From a virus, in the IMG/VR virus record IMGVR_UViG_3300024509_000029, positions 1 to 36,734 of that record: 36,734 nucleotides of DNA; one strand, given 5' to 3'. The notes under the pieces were generated by a model that worked only from the letters and a program-made list of their open reading frames with translations, was not told the origin of the DNA and searched no databases. Positions 12,013 through 20,570 of the stretch are shown here, one piece after another (position 1 is the first letter of the stretch; every line of letters begins with the position of its first letter). The position numbers and the translations under genes were made by a program.

Positions 12013-12395
12013 GGCTTTTTCCTCTTGTGTTTAAGTTTTGATTTTTTGCGTTTTAACTTGCGCTCTTCGTGATGCAAGATGCGATGGCAGTTTGAGCAAA
12101 CCGCAATACATTTTTTGATTTCCTCAAAGGCTTTTCCGTAAGACCCTGCCGTGACAAGCGCATTGATGTTTCGTTTTGGCGGCGTTCGATCAACGTGGTG
12201 AAAGTCAATGACCGCTTCGTGCTGTATGCCGCACCGCTCGCAATGAAGTGATGCTTTGTATGCTCGCCACTTTGCACGCAATACGCGGTTTGACGCGACA
12301 CTTGCCTTGATTGTTTTTTCTCGATTTCGCTCGTAATACTTTCGAGCATAAATCTTTTGCTTGGCGGTTCTAGTCTTCGGGTCTTTGTACGGCAA
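12009..12395 (-). CDS. HNH endonuclease (128 aa)
   Basis: The core is C-E-R-C-G (Cys52, Cys55), D-F-H-H-V-D (His66, His67) and V-C-S-N-C-H (Cys100, Cys103, His104): the HNH fold with a four-Cys zinc site. The N-terminal 45 residues are strongly basic and helical and likely bind DNA; the C-terminus is a Lys/Arg-rich tail. The start is TTG 12395, chosen because GGAGG lies seven bases upstream and no nearby ATG fits. It overlaps the GNAT gene by 26 bases. It may be a homing nuclease or an aid to packaging. Confidence 0.8.
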   Translation of the reverse strand: MPYKDPKTRTAKQKIYARKYYERNREKTIKASVASNRVLRAKWRAYKASLHCERCGIQHEAVIDFHHVDRTPPKRNINALVTAGSYGKAFEEIKKCIAVCSNCHRILHHEERKLKRKKSKLKHKRKKP

Positions 12396-12813
12396 AAGCC
12401 TTCCTCCAATACAACGTATTGGGCGAGCCCCAAGGATCGTCTGGCTCGAACATCCTGAAGCCTGTGGCGATCAACGCGTTGGCAGACGCCACATTGTCCG
12501 TCGTATCTGTAATGGCCTGCGTTAAACCTAAGTCCTTGGCGAACTTTAAACGCTCTCGAATCAATTTCTTTTGCAGCCCCCGGCCACGAAACGCCTCCAG
12601 CGTTCCGGCCCTGGCTAAGTATGCGGCTTGCGGTGTTTTGCTGGATTGCAGCATGGCGGCAAACCCTGCTAACCGACCGTCGCAATACGCCATCCACCAC
12701 CAACCGTTCTTGGGGCTTAGGACCGTATCCAATGGCAAGCACTCTTTTTGAAGAAAGCGTATGGCTTGCTCGGTGGTTTGAGACATTTCCACAACCCGCT
12801 TGATCCGAAACAT
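12370..12813 (-). CDS. GNAT-family N-acetyltransferase (147 aa)
   Basis: The acetyl-CoA-binding motif A is visible as A-G-T-L-E-A-F-R-G-R-G-L-Q-K-K-L-I (residues about 69-85), followed by N-V-A-S-A-N-A-L-I-A-T-G-F, the usual motif B. The length is typical. Substrate unknown; phage GNAT proteins can modify proteins or sugars. Its place near glycosyltransferases and an aminotransferase makes an amino-sugar target possible, but that is inference. ATG 12813 has GAGGA six bases before it. Confidence 0.82.
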   Translation of the reverse strand: MFRIKRVVEMSQTTEQAIRFLQKECLPLDTVLSPKNGWWWMAYCDGRLAGFAAMLQSSKTPQAAYLARAGTLEAFRGRGLQKKLIRERLKFAKDLGLTQAITDTTDNVASANALIATGFRMFEPDDPWGSPNTLYWRKAFAVQRPED

Positions 12814-12842
12814 GAAGCATCCTCGTGAACTCCTCGATTATG

Positions 12843-13076
12843 CTATAAGTCTTGTGTCGTTTCAACGAAACGCTCAAGCACCCAAGTGCGCATCCACAAC
12901 GGGCGCATGGTCTGTTTGGCGTGCCGCTCTTCAAGCCATGTCGTTGTCCTTGTTATGCCTCCAGGTGCAACCCAGTGATAGGGTTTGACGTAGTGCGGCA
13001 CATAGGGCATACCCTCCAACATGTATACGGGCATGGGATGCAATTCTGCTTTCTTGTCGCTGTTGTTGATGTTCAT
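12843..13076 (-). CDS. small hypothetical protein (77 aa)
   Basis: ATG 13076 overlaps the upstream glycosyltransferase stop as ATGA and has AAGG nearby, which fixes the start against a longer frame. The protein is rich in Pro, Tyr and Trp (P-M-P-V-Y-M-L-E-G-M-P-Y-V-P-H-Y, P-Y-H-W-V-A-P-G-G) and has no membrane segment. Family not recognised; it could assist the adjacent glycosyltransferases. Confidence 0.5.
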   Translation of the reverse strand: MNINNSDKKAELHPMPVYMLEGMPYVPHYVKPYHWVAPGGITRTTTWLEERHAKQTMRPLWMRTWVLERFVETTQDL

Positions 13077-13756
13077 TTGCCTTGCCATTTGTCTAAGTAA
13101 CGCTGCGCTGATTCTTTCCACGTCGGACCCATCAAGCCTTGACTGTGATGGATGGCGGAAATCGATGACACATAAATTGATAAGCCTTTCTTTGTGAATT
13201 GGCGGCAAATATCCATGTCGTAATGATGAAACGTGAATTGCTCATCAAACCTTATATCGTTGTCATGAAACGTCTTCGAGTAAGCCGCCATGAATAAACC
13301 ATCAATCAGAGACACTTCACGATTAGGCGATGCAAACACATCCCAACTTATCAAATACTCGCCGTTGCCACGCGCTACGCAACCGGCCCATGCTTGGCGA
13401 TCCGATAACGTGCCTTCCATGTCCGTGATCGCCCATGATGTTTGACCTGGTGATGGTTGACAGTTACCCGCCAATCCAACCAGGTGATGATCATCGAGTG
13501 ACGCGCCCAGGCGCATGTACCAGTACCAATCAACAATCTCAACGTCATCGTGCACAAACACGAGCAACGCCGGATCATTCTTGGCGGCTTCAATCGCTTC
13601 GTTATAGCGTTGGCACAATCCTGCCGTGTTGTTAGTGAACAGTTGCGCCTCAATAAATGACAGATGCGCAAAGCGCTGAATCGTTACACCTAGCGGTGTT
13701 CCTGCAAAATCTTTTCTGTTATGGCGAGTGCACGCCACAATCCTTATCGGTATCAT
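13073..13756 (-). CDS. glycosyltransferase of the StrF / family 2-like type (227 aa)
   Basis: The signature is a metal-binding L-V-F-V-H-D-D-V-E-I (residues about 65-74) preceded by A-G-L-C-Q-R-Y-N-E-A-I, which matches the Glyco_tranf_2_5 (StrF-like) family. A later H-H-Y-D-M-D-I-C (about 177-184) is the other family landmark. It probably transfers a sugar from a nucleotide donor. It overlaps the next glycosyltransferase by four bases, so the two are translated together. Confidence 0.82.
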   Translation of the reverse strand: MIPIRIVACTRHNRKDFAGTPLGVTIQRFAHLSFIEAQLFTNNTAGLCQRYNEAIEAAKNDPALLVFVHDDVEIVDWYWYMRLGASLDDHHLVGLAGNCQPSPGQTSWAITDMEGTLSDRQAWAGCVARGNGEYLISWDVFASPNREVSLIDGLFMAAYSKTFHDNDIRFDEQFTFHHYDMDICRQFTKKGLSIYVSSISAIHHSQGLMGPTWKESAQRYLDKWQGK

Positions 13757-14415
13757 TCAATCCCCCATTGTTCTAAATAGTGTGGCCTGTGTGATTTCAT
13801 CCACGGCAATGACTGCTGAAGATTCGATTGCATGTCAACGCCAATCGTCATTGATCCAACGTGGTGTATGTAGCTACGAGAGATCCAATGGCTAAAGCCA
13901 AGTGCTACAAGGTCAGCGCACATCACATCATCGCTAAACCAATTCAATGGCGGAAACGGTGCTTGCTCATACGCTAGACGCGGCAGCCATGCAAACAAAG
14001 GCGATACCACTTTGTTCTTCTTGACCGCGCCCTCGCCCTTCCAACGCATGCCAACAAACTGGTCCCTATCGTCTCGCGGTATGCGAATGTTTTGCGAAGG
14101 GCGCACATAGTCGGATCGCGCTGCAACGAGTCCCAACTTAGGGCCACACAATTTCTTTAACGCCTCAACATCTTCCATGAGCAATCGCAACGAGTAAGGC
14201 GCAAGCACAATGTCATCGTTGGCGATGATCACACCCTCGTCATCCTTAGCCATGAAACGTTCAATCGCCCTGTTGTAGTCATCACCAAACGTTGGCCCTT
14301 TTCCGTTCTCAATGCAAAGGTCAACTTCTGGCGCATAAGCATCAACACTTGCCGCCAAAACGTGTAACGATCCCTTATCAGGCTTGATCGTTGACACGAT
14401 CATTTTTATGCCCAT
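13753..14415 (-). CDS. family 2-like glycosyltransferase (220 aa)
   Basis: After a short N-terminal strand (M-G-I-K-M-I-V-S-T-I-K-P) the donor-binding region has G-D-D-Y-N-R-A-I and the DXD-like V-I-I-A-N-D-D-I-V-L. The C-terminal acceptor part includes W-F-S-D-D-V-M-C-A-D-L. I start at ATG 14415, seven bases after AGAGGA; an upstream frame extension is not needed. It overlaps the preceding gene by ten bases. Target unknown. Confidence 0.78.
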   Translation of the reverse strand: MGIKMIVSTIKPDKGSLHVLAASVDAYAPEVDLCIENGKGPTFGDDYNRAIERFMAKDDEGVIIANDDIVLAPYSLRLLMEDVEALKKLCGPKLGLVAARSDYVRPSQNIRIPRDDRDQFVGMRWKGEGAVKKNKVVSPLFAWLPRLAYEQAPFPPLNWFSDDVMCADLVALGFSHWISRSYIHHVGSMTIGVDMQSNLQQSLPWMKSHRPHYLEQWGIE

Positions 14416-14702
14416 TCGCCAATCCTCTTTAGGCACTCAAGTGCGCGGCGGCGAACAACAGAATCGTTAAAGCGTCCATAGCTTTCTAAACCTTTAAGCG
14501 TTTCAACACAATCCGCCAGGTTCTCTAGCGCAATGTTCAAACGCTTTTCAAGTTCGCCAACTTCCACGTTAGCTTTTGGCGTTCGACCCTTTTTCGGTGC
14601 TATCGCCTCGAAACCAAACGTATCGTCCGCCTGATGCTCTGAGTGGGCAGTCTCTTCCTTGATTACAGTACCCGTTGCAGCAATCGTTATTTTTTGTTCC
14701 AT
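14406..14702 (-). CDS. small hypothetical protein (98 aa)
   Basis: The start ATG 14702 has AAAGGG six bases upstream. After a polar N-terminus the C-terminal 55 residues form Leu-heptad helices (E-L-E-K-R-L-N-I-A-L-E-N-L-A-D-C-V-E-T-L), suggesting an oligomeric coiled coil. No family recognised. Confidence 0.55.
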   Translation of the reverse strand: MEQKITIAATGTVIKEETAHSEHQADDTFGFEAIAPKKGRTPKANVEVGELEKRLNIALENLADCVETLKGLESYGRFNDSVVRRRALECLKRIGEWA

Positions 14703-14777
14703 TGCGATCCCTTTCAGGTTTGCGAGACAATGCCCGCCATAAAGCGTTAAGTGAAAAGTTTTTAACAAAAGGCATCA

Positions 14778-15026
14778 TCATCGCTGCAACAAGTAGCGTG
14801 CAATCTGTCCAAGCATCAAGACACCGCCCAAGTAAAGCGAACCAAGCAAAAGCAACTTAGCCTGCCTGTCGCGTATGGCGTAAGCCGGCACGCGCTTAAA
14901 CGTGTAGATACTTTGTATCCACAATTGATCATCCGCCAAATAGTTTGGCTTTGGCGGCTCATAGGCTGATCCAATCTTTGGTCGATCAACGACAACCACG
15001 GTTTCACCATCGCGTTGGATCAGCAT
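14778..15026 (-). CDS. single-span membrane protein (82 aa)
   Basis: ATG 15026 overlaps the previous stop as TGATG and has AAAGGA upstream. The N-terminal 50 residues are soluble. One membrane segment lies near the C-terminus (L-L-L-L-G-S-L-Y-L-G-G-V-L-M-L-G), followed by Q-I-A-R-Y-L-L-Q-R, which suggests a C-tail-anchored inner-membrane protein. Function unknown; an early membrane effector is possible. Confidence 0.6.
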   Translation of the reverse strand: MLIQRDGETVVVVDRPKIGSAYEPPKPNYLADDQLWIQSIYTFKRVPAYAIRDRQAKLLLLGSLYLGGVLMLGQIARYLLQR

Positions 15027-15217
15027 CACATGATCCTTTGCAAAACGTTGTAAGCATGGCTGCGAACCTGGTCTGTCACTTGACCGCCAAGGCGTTCAAC
15101 GTCGGTTAGCTCGCCAATGAATTGTCTTGCAGTTCTTAGTTTGCGATCTGAATCGGCTGCGATTTGGCGCGTATACGCCAACAATTCTTTCAAGTTTTCT
15201 ACTTCCTGTGTTTTCAT
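15026..15217 (-). CDS. small helical protein (63 aa)
   Basis: A mostly helical, charged product (V-E-N-L-K-E-L-L-A-Y-T-R-Q-I-A) with AGGAG five bases before ATG 15217. It follows the resolvase gene by eight bases. No family recognised. Confidence 0.55.
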   Translation of the reverse strand: MKTQEVENLKELLAYTRQIAADSDRKLRTARQFIGELTDVERLGGQVTDQVRSHAYNVLQRIM

Positions 15218-15225
15218 AGTGACTC

Positions 15226-15702
15226 CTATTGCATCGAACCATACAAAGCAATCAGCGCAGCGTCCGCCCGTCCGTTATCCTTGACACGGCTAAACGCTGA
15301 ACTCATTTCGGGAAACATTTGCATCGCCAGGGCGCGTGCGCCTTCCTTGCCGCCTGTTAATCTCACAGCGCGTTGCCATGTCATTGGCGGCACAAAGTGA
15401 TAGCGAATCTTGAGACTCGCTAATACGCCCTCCACGTTACCGAGCGAGCGTCCAAAGTTAAACATCGACGTTACGCCCTGGCCTGGCATGGCGGACACTT
15501 GCTCAATAAAGCATTCGCACTCGTAATCAACAAGGAATGCCGCCAACTCCGTATGGAGTTCGTGTGGCGCGACAAAGCGTTTTACTGACTTGCCTACCTT
15601 ACGTTCAACCGTAGGCATGTCAAACACGCTCACAAGTTTCTGACCTTGAACGGCTGCAATCGCGCCGCTCAACCCTGGATCAATTCCGAGAATGATTTTC
15701 AT
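15226..15702 (-). CDS. RuvC-like Holliday-junction resolvase (158 aa)
   Basis: RNase H-fold endonuclease that cuts four-way junctions and branched replication or packaging intermediates. Catalytic acids are visible in G-I-D-P-G (Asp8), F-I-E-Q-V (Glu67) and K-D-N-G-R-A-D-A-A-L (Asp142 and Asp147). The length matches RuvC-type enzymes. The start is ATG 15702 (M-K-I-I-L-G-I-D). It has no strong ribosome-binding site, so expression may be low, or an upstream TTG at 15711 may be used. It is the first gene after a terminator and operator-like site. Confidence 0.87.
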   Translation of the reverse strand: MKIILGIDPGLSGAIAAVQGQKLVSVFDMPTVERKVGKSVKRFVAPHELHTELAAFLVDYECECFIEQVSAMPGQGVTSMFNFGRSLGNVEGVLASLKIRYHFVPPMTWQRAVRLTGGKEGARALAMQMFPEMSSAFSRVKDNGRADAALIALYGSMQ

Positions 15703-15728
15703 GGTTTGCAATCATGCACCATGTTTAC

Positions 15729-15747
15729 GAAATGGTTAGACCATTTC
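15729..15747. promoter_or_regulatory. palindromic operator-like site before the early region
   Basis: GAAATGGT and ACCATTTC form perfect 8-bp arms separated by three bases. On the minus strand a -35-like TTGACC (15757-15762) lies just upstream, although I do not see a strong -10 at correct spacing. The site sits between the structural-region terminator and the first early gene, where a repressor or activator would control the early transcript. Confidence 0.5.
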
Positions 15748-15759
15748 AGACAAACGGTC

Positions 15760-15786
15760 AAAAAAAAGCCGCCATCGGTAGGCGGC
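15760..15786 (-). terminator. intrinsic terminator ending the structural transcript
   Basis: On the minus strand GCCGCC and GGCGGC form a perfect 6-bp stem with a seven-base loop, followed by a run of seven T. It lies about 50 bases past the stop of the last internal virion gene, so it marks the end of the late transcription unit. Confidence 0.85.
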
Positions 15787-15834
15787 AAACACTCTCAGGG
15801 GGAGAATGACACAGGAGGAGTCCTAGTGAGTAGT

Positions 15835-17709
15835 TTACTCCATTCCGGCAGAAATGAAAGGTGCTAAGCCAAGCTCTTTAGCCTTCTTTCGTAACTGATT
15901 GGCTACAGGTTTGATGCTCATGATGTTTGCTTTTTGCATCATTTGCGCAGCAAGTTTTGGATCAAGCATTGCCTCAACCATTAAGCGCGAAATCTGCTCA
16001 TCAGGCAACTTGTAAAGAAAATCTAATGGCCTTGCAAGTGTTCTAAGCGTGGTGTTATCCGCCAAAGCGTCAGAAAATATTGCCCCAATCAGGTTGGCGG
16101 TCGAGTAATTCTTAAACGTATCACTGCCCGGTCGTTTTGCAACGGCTGATGTTGTTGATGCTGAACGATTCAAGTCTCGCATGAGGTCATCAACTTGGCG
16201 GGCCTGTGATTCAGAAAGTGTTTGCCCCAACTCTTCAGCGCGTGATCGCAATTGTTGACGCAATTTTGCCTGGCTAAAAATATCCATGCCTGTTGTTACG
16301 TCTGGCGCGGCTAATGTTGAGCTGGCTTTAACCTCTTGAAGTATACGCATTTGATCAATCGGCCTGCTCATTTTGGCGTATTGTGCAAGATAATTTTTGA
16401 ATCCGGGCGATGATGATTCAAGCACATTGTCAAGCACATTGCGAACAGCAATCAATTCTCTTGCCGCCAAACGCAAGCCGGGATCACTTTTTTCCAATGC
16501 GCCAGATATAGCATCATTAATATCCTTGCGCACGTTGTAGATGCGTTCAGGCGTATTGCCAGCACTTTCAATTCTTCCGCGTAACCATGCCATAGCTTTT
16601 TCAACTGGCTGACGGTTGCCCGTTGCACCGGCAAGTACATCATCAACAGCGGCGGTAATTGGCGTCGTAGCAACAGGCCCAAATTCGTTCAATGATTTGG
16701 CAAATGCCGCTTCGCGCATGGGCGTTGTAACGGCAGTTCGTTTCGCCTCTGCGGAGGCAATGGCCTCTGGAGTTCCGCCAGATAACCGTTCAAGCAAACG
16801 CATTCTTGCGGCATTGCTTTCCGAAATACGTTGACCAATTAGATTTTGTGTATCAAGCGTTTTTGCCAATGGGTTTTGCAACGCCAATAACCCGGGGTCC
16901 ATTGACGCTTCGGCAGTCATAGGGCGCGAACCAGGCACAATTTCCTGCGCTTTGAGTAAATTTGCACGAGCAATTTCAGGGTTTGTTGCGGACCTTTGCA
17001 GTACTTGACCAGCAATCACTTCACGCCCTTCTTGCGTAAATGGCGAAACAAATTGACGGGCACGCTGCGCAACGTTTTGACCAACCACTGGTGTCGCACC
17101 TGGCGCCATCGATCCGATCATGCCTAAACCTAATTGCGCTAATGGACCCAAACCTTCTTCACGCGCCATGCTTGCGGCAGTTGCGCCTGTGCCGGCTGCG
17201 ATAGCTTGCGCTCGCGGATCGGTTCCAAGAATGCGTAATACTTCGCGTGAAACGGGCGACGTTACCGCTTGCGATGCAAGCCTTGCAGCTCCGGCAGTTG
17301 CGCCTGTGCCAGAAAGCGCTTGCGCAACATCTTGAGAAATACGTTCTTGCTGTGTCTCTGCTTGTGGCAATCCTGCTGAAGTCAGTAGGTTTTGGATAGT
17401 TTGCGATGGCGGTGCTGCAACAGTTCTTCCTGCCGCCATATTCATAAGTGCCGTTAAAGGGTCGGCAATCATAGTGATTGGAGCGGCAGCACCCGTAATT
17501 GCAGCTCGCGCTGTAAGCCCTAGTTGCCTTCCCGTTCCGCCAGGTGATAGTGACGAAACATCACGCGCCTGCGTGGCTTGTTGCAACATTTGCTGCACTG
17601 GTGTTCGTTCCGCCAATAACTGACGTATGGCTTTCTCAATGTCGTCATTAGACATTGTGTCGGGAAAATCGACACTACCAATGTTGGGAATATCAACCGT
17701 TTTTGCCAT
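15835..17709 (-). CDS. large internal virion / DNA-ejection-type protein (624 aa)
   Basis: Its N-terminus (N-I-G-S-V-D-F-P-D-T-M-S-N-D-D-I-E-K-A-I) matches the 'G-x-V-x-F-P-D-x-M-S' opening seen in other podovirus virion proteins. The rest is Ala-rich and helical, with weakly hydrophobic Gly/Ala segments (for example T-A-R-A-A-I-T-G-A-A-A-P-I-T-M) that could insert into membranes during ejection. I propose it is ejected or lines the DNA path; this is inferred from composition, size and neighbours. The start ATG 17709 has GGAG eight bases upstream. The gene ends in TAA before a terminator. Confidence 0.6.
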   Translation of the reverse strand: MAKTVDIPNIGSVDFPDTMSNDDIEKAIRQLLAERTPVQQMLQQATQARDVSSLSPGGTGRQLGLTARAAITGAAAPITMIADPLTALMNMAAGRTVAAPPSQTIQNLLTSAGLPQAETQQERISQDVAQALSGTGATAGAARLASQAVTSPVSREVLRILGTDPRAQAIAAGTGATAASMAREEGLGPLAQLGLGMIGSMAPGATPVVGQNVAQRARQFVSPFTQEGREVIAGQVLQRSATNPEIARANLLKAQEIVPGSRPMTAEASMDPGLLALQNPLAKTLDTQNLIGQRISESNAARMRLLERLSGGTPEAIASAEAKRTAVTTPMREAAFAKSLNEFGPVATTPITAAVDDVLAGATGNRQPVEKAMAWLRGRIESAGNTPERIYNVRKDINDAISGALEKSDPGLRLAARELIAVRNVLDNVLESSSPGFKNYLAQYAKMSRPIDQMRILQEVKASSTLAAPDVTTGMDIFSQAKLRQQLRSRAEELGQTLSESQARQVDDLMRDLNRSASTTSAVAKRPGSDTFKNYSTANLIGAIFSDALADNTTLRTLARPLDFLYKLPDEQISRLMVEAMLDPKLAAQMMQKANIMSIKPVANQLRKKAKELGLAPFISAGME

Positions 17710-17711
17710 GA

Positions 17712-19112
17712 TCAATACTCCACTAGGCGTCCATTTTCATATCGGTAACGTTTTTGCCCTGCTGGTGTTGGCACTTTAGCCGGTGGCGGCGCAGTCATGA
17801 CTTGAGACATGGCAGGACCTGCTGATGTTTGCATGGCGTTAATGGCGATCTGCCTTGCGCGTGCTTTTTGCGCAATCACTGGCGGCGAATCGCCAATCTG
17901 CGGGAAATAAGTTTTGATTTCACGCGACATTTCTTCATCGCCAATGACAGCACCGGATTCTTTACGCAACTTTGATCGCACCCAATCTTCTTGCGCTTGG
18001 CGCACCTGTTGCTGCTCTGGCGTCATCATCAATCGTTCACCAACGCCACCAACCAAAGGCAATGCACCAACTGTTGCGGCTAATGGCCCAACGCGTTGCG
18101 CTTGTGGCGGCGCTGTATCAATAATTTTTTCAGCCTCAATCATACGGCTTGCATAACCAGCGGCATTGAGTTGGCCTTCCGTTGCTTTAGTTCCTGATAT
18201 ACCCTTAACAGGCTCACCCGTTGCTGAGGTAATAGGCACCGCTGCCGCGCCTGGTGTACGAGGAATCAACTGAAACCCTGCATCGGTTTCTTTGAGTTCA
18301 AATCCTGCACGCGCAGCCTCTTGCTGAGCAATCGCCAAACGCTCACGGTCCATGCCAACGCGTAAACCTTCCAAACCAAGCCTTCTCTGATCAATATCAA
18401 CGCGTTGTCGTTCTAATCCAACACGTTGCAAATCAACGCCAAGCCTTGCTTGCTCTCCAGGGGTCATACTCTTAGGAATGCGCTGAACAATAGCCCCTGT
18501 AATTGAATCACGAATTAAGAATTCATTACCGGCATCAATTGTTGTTGTATTTGGCGGCGGTGTTGCGTTCAACACTTTCATATCGCCTTTTTTAGAAAAA
18601 ACAGCAAGCGCAGGAACGCCACCAACTACAACTTGCTGTGGCGTCTGCCCATACTCTTGTTCGGTTTGCTTGCTAATAAGTTCTGCCGCTTCCTTTGGCG
18701 GCAACGCTTGCACTAAAGCCTTTTGCGTATCAGTTAGGCCAGGAATATTTTGAAGTGCTTGGCGAGCGGCTTGTAGTTCTTGCTGCTTACGCAACGCGTC
18801 AGTGATTTGCATGGTTGTACTTAACCGCTGCAACCCTTGTTGCTGCACACCTTGCAAGCCTTCAGCCAGTGTTCCGCCACGAGCAACCGTTGAGCCTAAT
18901 TGCGCAAGCGTTAGCAAGCGCTGTCTGCGCCGCTCTTCCTCATCCATCGGCATGGCGGGCAAGCCAGGGTACTGTTGCAAGCGATCAAGTCCAGTGCCAA
19001 AGCGATCAAAGATGTTTGGCGCGTAACCCTGTGATGCAGCTTCAGGCGAATTGGGCAATTGTTGGCCGCCAAAACTGCCGCTGCCCGTGAAAAAGTCTAG
19101 TAGTGACGCCAT
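17712..19112 (-). CDS. internal virion-type protein with long coiled coil (466 aa)
   Basis: The N-terminus is Gly/Ser-rich and flexible. The middle contains regular R-L-G-V-D-L-Q-R-V-G-L-E-R-Q-R-V-D-I type repeats (residues about 215-270) that form a long coiled coil. The C-terminus is Pro-rich and ends Y-R-Y-E-N-G-R-L-V-E-Y. It sits in a block of virion genes and overlaps neither neighbour substantially. A structural or ejection role is inferred; no enzyme motif is visible. Confidence 0.55.
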   Translation of the reverse strand: MASLLDFFTGSGSFGGQQLPNSPEAASQGYAPNIFDRFGTGLDRLQQYPGLPAMPMDEEERRRQRLLTLAQLGSTVARGGTLAEGLQGVQQQGLQRLSTTMQITDALRKQQELQAARQALQNIPGLTDTQKALVQALPPKEAAELISKQTEQEYGQTPQQVVVGGVPALAVFSKKGDMKVLNATPPPNTTTIDAGNEFLIRDSITGAIVQRIPKSMTPGEQARLGVDLQRVGLERQRVDIDQRRLGLEGLRVGMDRERLAIAQQEAARAGFELKETDAGFQLIPRTPGAAAVPITSATGEPVKGISGTKATEGQLNAAGYASRMIEAEKIIDTAPPQAQRVGPLAATVGALPLVGGVGERLMMTPEQQQVRQAQEDWVRSKLRKESGAVIGDEEMSREIKTYFPQIGDSPPVIAQKARARQIAINAMQTSAGPAMSQVMTAPPPAKVPTPAGQKRYRYENGRLVEY

Positions 19113-19114
19113 GC

Positions 19115-20194
19115 TTATCCCCTTGTCCTGCGATCAAGTTCCTTTACAGCTTCAACTAATAGGCCGGTAATTTGTGGGTAGTTAACCGCCATCATGCCGC
19201 TATCATCTTTTGCCACGGCTTGAGGCATAACACGGCGAACGTCTTGCGCCATTACGCCGCCCGTTCGCTCATCATCGCCCTTGTAGTTGTAGTCATAGCC
19301 AGTCAATTTGCCAAGTTGCGACAATGGCGAATCCATGCGATCAATGTTTTCTTTCATGCGTTTATCGGACATAAGATAAGCAAGTGACGCCAACGTGCTG
19401 ACGCCCTGACCAAACTGTTGACCTGGTGATAAACGCTGTGACGCGATTTGTTGATTCTCAGCGGGAAACCCGCTCAAGCCTTGCGATCTGATGTTCAGTT
19501 GTTGCAACGGGTAGGCTTGTTGGCGCAAGAAATCTTGATACGCCAAATCGAGTTGCGCTTGTTGTTGCGCCTGTTCTTGTGCGCCAACGCCAAGCAGTTG
19601 TTGCGCTTGTTGTTGGCGGATTGCTTGTTGCTGTGCGCCTAACCCCGCCAGTTGCGCAGCCTGCGCCTGGCGCGTTGCAACGTCTTGCTGTGCAAGTTGC
19701 GCCGCTTGACCAAACCCTTGATAAGCCAAATTGCCAGCCGTTTGGCCTGCCGCTTGCAAAGCATTGAGATTGGTCATTGCCTCAACAACGCCCTGGCGCG
19801 ATCCGCCAAAGGCGCGTGCGCGTGTGGCGGCTGCGGCGTTTTGCAATTGCTGTTGCGCTCGTTGATTCTCAATATTTTGCAATGCCGTTCCAATGACTTG
19901 TTGCTGAAACGGATTGATGTATTGCTGAATGTTGCCGGCAATGCTTGTTGGTTGCAGTGCCAACGCCGTTGCGTAATCAACGGTCTGCGTACCTGGCCCC
20001 ATAGCCCCGGCAGATGCAAGTTGCTGCAAGCCCAGTTGCGTTGCCGCCGTGGGCGCGGCTATTCTTGCGCCGCCATAAGGCGTGTATTCCTGGGCGGCTA
20101 GTTGCTTAGAAAACTCATAGTTCTCTAGCGCCGCCTGTTTGAATGCCGGGTCAAGTTCAACACGCGTTGTCTGACCACCGCCGCTTTTACTCAT
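19115..20194 (-). CDS. Gln/Ala-rich virion protein with C-terminal peptidase S74 chaperone domain (359 aa)
   Basis: Residues 30-270 are extremely Gln- and Ala-rich and helical. From about residue 275 the sequence is S-D-K-R-M-K-E-N-I-D, then G-Y-D-Y-N-Y-K...G-V-M-A-Q-D-V and V-N-Y-P-Q-I-T-G-L-L-V-E-A-V-K-E-L. This is the intramolecular chaperone/auto-cleaving S74 domain; the serine of S-D-K-R is the usual self-cleavage site. S74 normally finishes tail-fibre folding, so its attachment to a helical internal-type protein is notable. It overlaps the GNAT-like gene by eight bases. Confidence 0.78.
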   Translation of the reverse strand: MSKSGGGQTTRVELDPAFKQAALENYEFSKQLAAQEYTPYGGARIAAPTAATQLGLQQLASAGAMGPGTQTVDYATALALQPTSIAGNIQQYINPFQQQVIGTALQNIENQRAQQQLQNAAAATRARAFGGSRQGVVEAMTNLNALQAAGQTAGNLAYQGFGQAAQLAQQDVATRQAQAAQLAGLGAQQQAIRQQQAQQLLGVGAQEQAQQQAQLDLAYQDFLRQQAYPLQQLNIRSQGLSGFPAENQQIASQRLSPGQQFGQGVSTLASLAYLMSDKRMKENIDRMDSPLSQLGKLTGYDYNYKGDDERTGGVMAQDVRRVMPQAVAKDDSGMMAVNYPQITGLLVEAVKELDRRTRG

Positions 20195-20570
20195 GATTCA
20201 ACTCCTTGGACATGACAGTCCATTTCTCTTCATAACCTTCGTCCGCCAAAAACGTACGCAGCCAACCACGTCTTCCGGCAAGTGTCACACGATTGCATCC
20301 GATTGATTGCGCCCATCTCTCAAGGATTGGACGCATACGCGAGAGTTCTTCTAAGTCCCCGCCAGCAAGAAAATAGTGCATCCCTTTGGCTTGTGGGTAA
20401 CTCTGAATCTCAGTGATGACAGCGGATTGTTGACCAGGCCAAAACTGCATTTCATTGGCGTCAACGGCTCGCTTTATGTCCTCAATGGTATGTGTTCCGC
20501 CAGTGAAAGACAATGCCGCTTCAATAAATGGCCGGCATCGATCCCAATGGCTTAAATCGTGTGCGTTCAC
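20187..20570 (-). CDS. GNAT-like podovirus virion protein (127 aa)
   Basis: It matches the conserved phage pattern: W-x-R-C-x-P-F-I-E-A-A-L, G-G-T-H-T-I-E-D-I, M-Q-F-W-P-G-Q-Q-S-A-V-I-T-E-I, H-Y-F-L-A-G-G-D-L-E-E-L, and V-T-L-A-G-R-R-G-W. The fold is GNAT-like, as in the small internal virion protein encoded next to ejection proteins in T7-like podoviruses. Acetyltransferase activity is not certain. It overlaps the upstream repeat protein stop by four bases. Confidence 0.7.
   Translation of the reverse strand: MNAHDLSHWDRCRPFIEAALSFTGGTHTIEDIKRAVDANEMQFWPGQQSAVITEIQSYPQAKGMHYFLAGGDLEELSRMRPILERWAQSIGCNRVTLAGRRGWLRTFLADEGYEEKWTVMSKELNHE

Noticed and set aside
12053-12934. 293-codon open frame on the minus strand
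   Set aside because: It runs across the HNH, GNAT and 77-residue genes in another frame. Those have clear motifs and ribosome-binding sites, and this frame has a low-complexity Arg/Ser composition typical of a shadow.
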